Below, piece after piece: positions 47,052 through 50,798 of a stretch of 50,798 nt of DNA. The DNA comes from Gammaproteobacteria bacterium (GTDB lineage: Bacteria; Pseudomonadota; Gammaproteobacteria; Poriferisulfidales; Poriferisulfidaceae): the NCBI GenBank assembly GCA_028819565.1, contig JAPPLD010000024.1:1-50798 (forward strand), given 5' to 3'. Below the pieces are notes generated by a model, which was given only the letters and a program-made list of their open reading frames with translations, ran no database searches and had not been told where the DNA came from. The position numbers were made by a program, and so were the translations under genes. How positions within the stretch are numbered: the first letter of the stretch is position 1; each line of letters opens with the position of its first letter.

Positions 47052-49010
47052 ATGATGCGCATCGGCATTGACACCGGCGGTACATTCACGGATTTCACCG
47101 TGCTGGATGGCAAAACGTGGCGAGTCCACAAGGTGCCATCCGATCCTGATTCCCCGGCGCGGGCGATCCTGCACGGACTTCGGGATTTGGGCATCGACCT
47201 GCAGCAGGTTTTTCACCTGGTTCACGGAACGACCGTTGCCACCAACGCCGTGTTGGAGCGCAAGGGTGCCCGCTGCGCCTACGTCACCAACCGCGGATTC
47301 GCCGATATTTTGAGCTTGGGACGCCAAGCCCGCTCCGAACTCTATAACCTGACGCCCTCTCTCGAAGAGCCGCCCGTTCCGGCGGATCTCTGTCTCGAAA
47401 CCGGCGGGCGCCTGGCATTCGACGGAGAGGAGCTGGAGCCGCTGACCGAGACGGATCTGGATGAGTTGTGCCGCAAGATCGAAGCCCTGAAACCCGAGGC
47501 AGTGGCCATCAACCTCTTGTTCTCGTTCCTGGACGACCGCCACGAACGGCAGATCGAGGAGGCCCTGCCAGAAGGCCTGTTTGTTTCCCGGTCTTCCGAA
47601 GTCCTGCCGGAAATCCGTGAATACGAGCGCGGCATGGCGACTTGGCTGAACAGCTACGTCGGCCCGCGGGTCGGCCGATATATCGATGAACTGCATCAGT
47701 CCCTGCCGAAAGCCCGGCTGGACACCATGCAAAGCCATGGGGCCACCTTGCCGGGCCAGTTGGCCGCCCGCCATGCGGTGCGGCTTTTGTTGTCGGGTCC
47801 GGCAGGCGGACTGGCTGCAGCCCTCCAAATCGGCCGTCAGGCCGGATGCGAGCGAATCCTGAGCCTGGACATGGGCGGGACTTCCACGGATGTGGCGCTG
47901 ATCGACGGCGACATCAGGATGACCTCCAAGGGGGAGATCGGCGGCTGGCCGATCTCGGTACCGATGGCGGATATGCACACCATTGGCGCTGGTGGAGGAT
48001 CGTTGGCGTATCGCGACAGCGGTCATCTGCTCCGGGTGGGTCCGCGTTCTGCCGGGAGCCGACCCGGTCCCGCTTGTTACGCGCGAGGGGGCACAGAGCC
48101 GACCGTGACCGATGCGAATGTCGTGCTGGGGTGGCTACCGGTGCAAACCCACCTAGCGGGAGACCTTCCCCTGGATGATGAAGCCGCAAAGTCGGCGGTT
48201 AGCCAACTGGCACGGGAATTAGAACTGGATTCGTACGAGACCGCGCAAGGCATAGTGCACTTGGTGAATGAAAACATGGCGCAGGCGCTTCGCGTCGTCT
48301 CGGTACGCCAAGGACATAACCCGAAGGATTTCGTGCTGATGGCATTCGGAGGGGCCGGCGGCCTGCACTTGTGCGAACTGGCAGACGCGCTGTCGATGAC
48401 GCAGGCGATGATCCCGGTGCATGCCGGAATCTTCTCTGCCTTAGGCCTGCTGCTGGCGCCGCAAGGTCGGGAACTCTCCCAGACCGTGCCGGGTCGCTTG
48501 CGGGACATGGACGAAACCGAAATCGGACACCGCTTCGACATGCTCGCCGAGCGAATACACGAAGAGACCGGGAGTGAGGTTTCGCGGGCCTGGCAACAAA
48601 CGCGAGACCTAGATCTGCGTTACGAAGGGCAATCCGAAGTCTTGCGCTTGCCCTGGATCTCGATCGCCCGGACAGAAGAGGATTTTCATACACATCACCG
48701 AGAATGCTATGGCTACACACTCGACATGCCGATCGAACTGGTCAATCTCCGGCTCAATCTGAGGGATCCAGTCTCTCCGCCAACCCTGCCCTCTTGGACG
48801 GTGCAGGAGCCGGCAGACCCTTTCGATCACGTGGTGGTGTACGGCCTTGACGATCCGGTTCCCATCTATTCGCGCCCCAAACTGGCGGTCGGACAGACAA
48901 TGAAAGGACCAGCCATCATCCTAGAGGATACTGCCACGATCCGGGTCTCCCCCAACTGGCGCGCCGAAGTGGACGCGTATGGTAATATCCGGCTGCAACG
49001 CGAGCCTTGA
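47052..49010 (+). CDS. HyuA-type hydantoinase/oxoprolinase subunit A
   Basis: A 652-residue ATP-dependent ring-opening hydrolase subunit of the HyuA/oxoprolinase family. The N-terminal RIGIDTGGTFTDFTVLD phosphate-binding motif, HGTTVATNAVLERKGA, LSLDMGGTSTDVALI, the GAGGGSLAY and GPRSAGSRPGPACYARGG blocks and FGGAGGLHLCELA are intact. Family members act with a HyuB partner on hydantoins or 5-oxoproline. No hyuB is adjacent, so it may work alone or with an unlinked partner. It is divergent from the chorismatase gene. ATG 47052 or 47055. Confidence 0.9.
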   Translation: MMRIGIDTGGTFTDFTVLDGKTWRVHKVPSDPDSPARAILHGLRDLGIDLQQVFHLVHGTTVATNAVLERKGARCAYVTNRGFADILSLGRQARSELYNLTPSLEEPPVPADLCLETGGRLAFDGEELEPLTETDLDELCRKIEALKPEAVAINLLFSFLDDRHERQIEEALPEGLFVSRSSEVLPEIREYERGMATWLNSYVGPRVGRYIDELHQSLPKARLDTMQSHGATLPGQLAARHAVRLLLSGPAGGLAAALQIGRQAGCERILSLDMGGTSTDVALIDGDIRMTSKGEIGGWPISVPMADMHTIGAGGGSLAYRDSGHLLRVGPRSAGSRPGPACYARGGTEPTVTDANVVLGWLPVQTHLAGDLPLDDEAAKSAVSQLARELELDSYETAQGIVHLVNENMAQALRVVSVRQGHNPKDFVLMAFGGAGGLHLCELADALSMTQAMIPVHAGIFSALGLLLAPQGRELSQTVPGRLRDMDETEIGHRFDMLAERIHEETGSEVSRAWQQTRDLDLRYEGQSEVLRLPWISIARTEEDFHTHHRECYGYTLDMPIELVNLRLNLRDPVSPPTLPSWTVQEPADPFDHVVVYGLDDPVPIYSRPKLAVGQTMKGPAIILEDTATIRVSPNWRAEVDAYGNIRLQREP

Positions 49011-49031
49011 TTTCCTGACCCACACATTGCC

Positions 49032-50228
49032 TTGACAAGCGAACTGATTGCCTTCTGGCACGGCCTGTTCTTGCTGCCGGTGTGGGGCTATTTCCTCCTG
49101 GTTTTAGGGCTGACCCATATCACCATTGTGGCGGTGACGCTTTTCCTGCACCGCGAGCAGGCTCACCGCGGATTGCGCCTGAATCCGCTGGTCCAACACT
49201 TCTTCCGGTTCTGGCTATGGCTGACCACTGGCATGGCGACCCGGGAGTGGGTTGCGGTACACCGCAAGCACCATGCGACCTGCGAGACCTGTGACGATCC
49301 GCACAGCCCGGCCGTCTCCGGAATCCGCGCCGTACTGTGGGACGGCGTCAACCTGTACCAGAAGGAAGCCGGACAAGAAGACACCCTGCGCCGTTACGGC
49401 AGCGGCACACCGGACGATTTCCTAGAACGGCACCTGTATTTCCGTCGTCGAAACATCGGGATCATTCTGTTGCTGTTCGTGCAACTGATCCTGTTCGGGC
49501 TGCCAGGGGTTGCCATGTGGGCGATCCAGATGATGTGGATTCCGTTTTTCGCCGCAGGCGTGATCAACGGCATTGGCCACTGGTTCGGCTATCGATCCTT
49601 CGCCACGGACGACCTCTCTACCAACATCGTCAACATCGGCATCCTGATCGGCGGCGAGGAAATGCACAACAATCATCACGCTTATCCGTCCTCAGCCCGA
49701 TTCTCAATGCGCTGGTGGGAGTTCGACATCGGTTGGATGTACATCCGCCTGCTGCGCATGCTGCGGATGGCCAAGGTACTGCATCAGGCACCCCGCTTGA
49801 AACTGCGCCATGCGAAAACCCAGATCGACCAGGAAACGATGCAGGCCCTGATCAGCAGTCGGATCATAGTCATGGGCCAATACGCCCGGAAAGTGCTGCT
49901 TCCCACGTTGCGCGCCGAGATGCGCAACGCGACCGGGCACTACCGCCGCCGACTCAAACGGCTGATCAAGATGTTGCCGACCTTGGAACACCGGCTGACG
50001 CCGTTCGATCACGACCAGTTTCAGCAGATCTTGTCGCAATGCCCTCGGCTGCAAGAAGTCGTTCGCTACCAACAGCGGCTGCAGGAAATCATCCGCGCCC
50101 GAAACGAAGGCTACCGAATCATGCGGACCCGGCTGAACGAGTGGTGCTCGGAAGCTGAACAAACCGGTATCACCGGGCTTCAGCAGTTTGCACGGCGATT
50201 GTCCCGCTATTCGCTGCGCCCGGCCTGA
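49032..50228 (+). CDS. DesA-like acyl desaturase
   Basis: A 398-residue membrane fatty-acid desaturase. The three histidine boxes are clear: HREQAH, HRKHH and HNNHH, with a GHWFGYRSF motif before the last. There are four hydrophobic segments. The last roughly 150 residues form a basic helical tail (YRRRLKRLIKMLP, RYQQRLQEIIRARNEGYRI), as in the roughly 400-residue DesA-type enzymes of Pseudomonas. It probably introduces a Delta9 double bond into phospholipid acyl chains. TTG 49032 is the only plausible start. Confidence 0.9.
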   Translation: MTSELIAFWHGLFLLPVWGYFLLVLGLTHITIVAVTLFLHREQAHRGLRLNPLVQHFFRFWLWLTTGMATREWVAVHRKHHATCETCDDPHSPAVSGIRAVLWDGVNLYQKEAGQEDTLRRYGSGTPDDFLERHLYFRRRNIGIILLLFVQLILFGLPGVAMWAIQMMWIPFFAAGVINGIGHWFGYRSFATDDLSTNIVNIGILIGGEEMHNNHHAYPSSARFSMRWWEFDIGWMYIRLLRMLRMAKVLHQAPRLKLRHAKTQIDQETMQALISSRIIVMGQYARKVLLPTLRAEMRNATGHYRRRLKRLIKMLPTLEHRLTPFDHDQFQQILSQCPRLQEVVRYQQRLQEIIRARNEGYRIMRTRLNEWCSEAEQTGITGLQQFARRLSRYSLRPA

Positions 50229-50268
50229 TCCTATAATTCTCAATTAATATTTCAGCTTCCTATCACCC

Positions 50269-50577
50269 ATGAAAAGATACTTCTGGATCCTGGCCCTCTT
50301 TTTCCCCCTCGCCCTGACGGGCTGCGAAACCATGGACAAGGTCACCTCCTGGTTCGACGACGAGGATGCACAGGCCGAAACCGCGGTGGACGAGGAGCCC
50401 GATCTCAAGTACGTCACCGTTGTCGTGAAGGACCGGTACGGGTTCAAAATCAAGGATCCGATGGGTCAAAGGACCACCGGCGGGAGTTGCGGCGTCTGGA
50501 AGGATCAGGCCCAAGAAACCCAGGGTGCATGCTGCTGGAACAACCGCGGCGAATGCGCCTGCCCCTGTCCGGAGTAG
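50269..50577 (+). CDS. Small Cys-rich lipoprotein of unknown function
   Basis: A 102-residue putative lipoprotein with lipobox LTGC at about residues 16-19. An acidic linker (WFDDEDAQAETAVDEEP) is followed by a short beta-like stretch (YVTVVVKDRYGFKIKDP). The C-terminus is rich in Cys, with six in about 30 residues: SCGVW, ACCWN and ECACPCPE. The Cys cluster could bind a metal or form disulphides. A TATAAT box lies about 35 nt upstream of the ATG. I do not recognise the family. Confidence 0.72.
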   Translation: MKRYFWILALFFPLALTGCETMDKVTSWFDDEDAQAETAVDEEPDLKYVTVVVKDRYGFKIKDPMGQRTTGGSCGVWKDQAQETQGACCWNNRGECACPCPE

Positions 50578-50619
50578 TTCACGCTTTTGACGGGAAAGTC
50601 GGGCGGATCTGCCCGGCCC

Positions 50620-50787
50620 TTACTTGATCTTCGATTCCTTGTAGAGGACGTGCTTGCGTACGACCGGGTCGTACTTCTTGACTTCCAGTTTGCCGGTCCC
50701 GGTGCGTTTGTTCTTGGTCGTCGTGTAGTAGTGACCCGTGCCAGCGCTTGAAACCAGCTTGATCTTTTCGCGGACTGCCTTGGCCAT
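50620..50787 (-). CDS. rpmG: 50S ribosomal protein L33
   Basis: A 55-residue L33 translated from the minus strand. It has [41 protein letters not shown] and a C-terminal KESKIK. It has no zinc-binding cysteines, so it is the Zn-independent (C-) form, as in E. coli. rpmB is expected just beyond the right edge. A CGGGC / GCCCG hairpin (50599-50614 region) follows the stop and may be its terminator. Confidence 0.96.
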   Translation of the reverse strand: MAKAVREKIKLVSSAGTGHYYTTTKNKRTGTGKLEVKKYDPVVRKHVLYKESKIK

Positions 50788-50798
50788 GATCGTCAGAC

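Overview
The window looks like the chromosome of a free-living gammaproteobacterium. It is moderately GC-rich by eye, with short AT-rich islands. Gene orders typical of that class are present: lapA-lapB-pyrF, rplM-rpsI, purE-purK, uvrB beside a class I aminotransferase, and rpsF-rpsR-DUF2232-rplI-dnaB-alr. I cannot name the genus. Nothing seen (exported SCO1 and di-heme peroxidase, TorF-type porin, XanB2-like chorismatase, DesA-like desaturase) is diagnostic, although it suits an aerobic, possibly lithotrophic or methylotrophic lineage better than an enteric one.

Layout. 1-6.7 kb: LPS-regulation genes lapAB, pyrF, a cobalamin riboswitch with btuB, an SCO1 copper chaperone, psd and efp. 6.8-8.4 kb: a minus-strand cluster of two toxin-antitoxin pairs (higBA, hicBA) flanking a lone nucleotidyltransferase. 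8.5-12.2 kb: a promoter and three exported proteins (cupin, an unrecognised 483-aa protein, a di-heme cytochrome c peroxidase-like protein). 12.4-18.5 kb: glnA, yicC, an AAA/DUF4143 ATPase behind an AT-rich gap, a half-length asparaginase, hsp20 with a sigma-32-type promoter, tRNA-Pro and argB. 18.6-21.5 kb: a small acidic protein, tRNA-Gln, a barrel lipoprotein, tRNA-Ser and a porin. 21.6-26.5 kb: rpsI/rplM, purC, purEK and yhdH. 26.5-31.5 kb: a Fic protein, an orphan vapB with a vapC stub, uvrB, and a tnpB element fused to the uvrB start. 31.6-39.6 kb: aminotransferase, 2OG dioxygenase, a 63-aa protein, a Cas6/Cmx6-like protein, then the rpsF-to-alr cluster. 39.7-44.5 kb: a second tnpB element running into the first of two tandem glnK-amtB pairs. 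44.6-50.8 kb: two small unknown genes, a chorismatase with a HAD hydrolase, a HyuA-type protein, a desaturase, a Cys-rich lipoprotein and rpmG.

The genes form several functional groups. Nitrogen assimilation is represented by glnA and two PII-ammonium channel pairs. Envelope biogenesis is represented by lapAB, psd, alr and the desaturase. Purine synthesis is represented by purC and purEK, and translation by S6, S18, L9, S9, L13, L33, EF-P and three tRNAs. The accessory content is stability or defence-like: the TA modules, Fic, DUF4143 ATPase and two TnpB nucleases.

The observations most worth follow-up are: (i) both tnpB ORFs end exactly on the start codon of a co-oriented housekeeping gene (GTGA at uvrB, ATGA at glnK1); (ii) a Cas6/Cmx6-family RNase-like gene with no CRISPR array, in a cassette with a 2OG dioxygenase; (iii) the exported cupin / unknown protein / di-heme peroxidase locus; (iv) long acidic tails on both S6 and L9.
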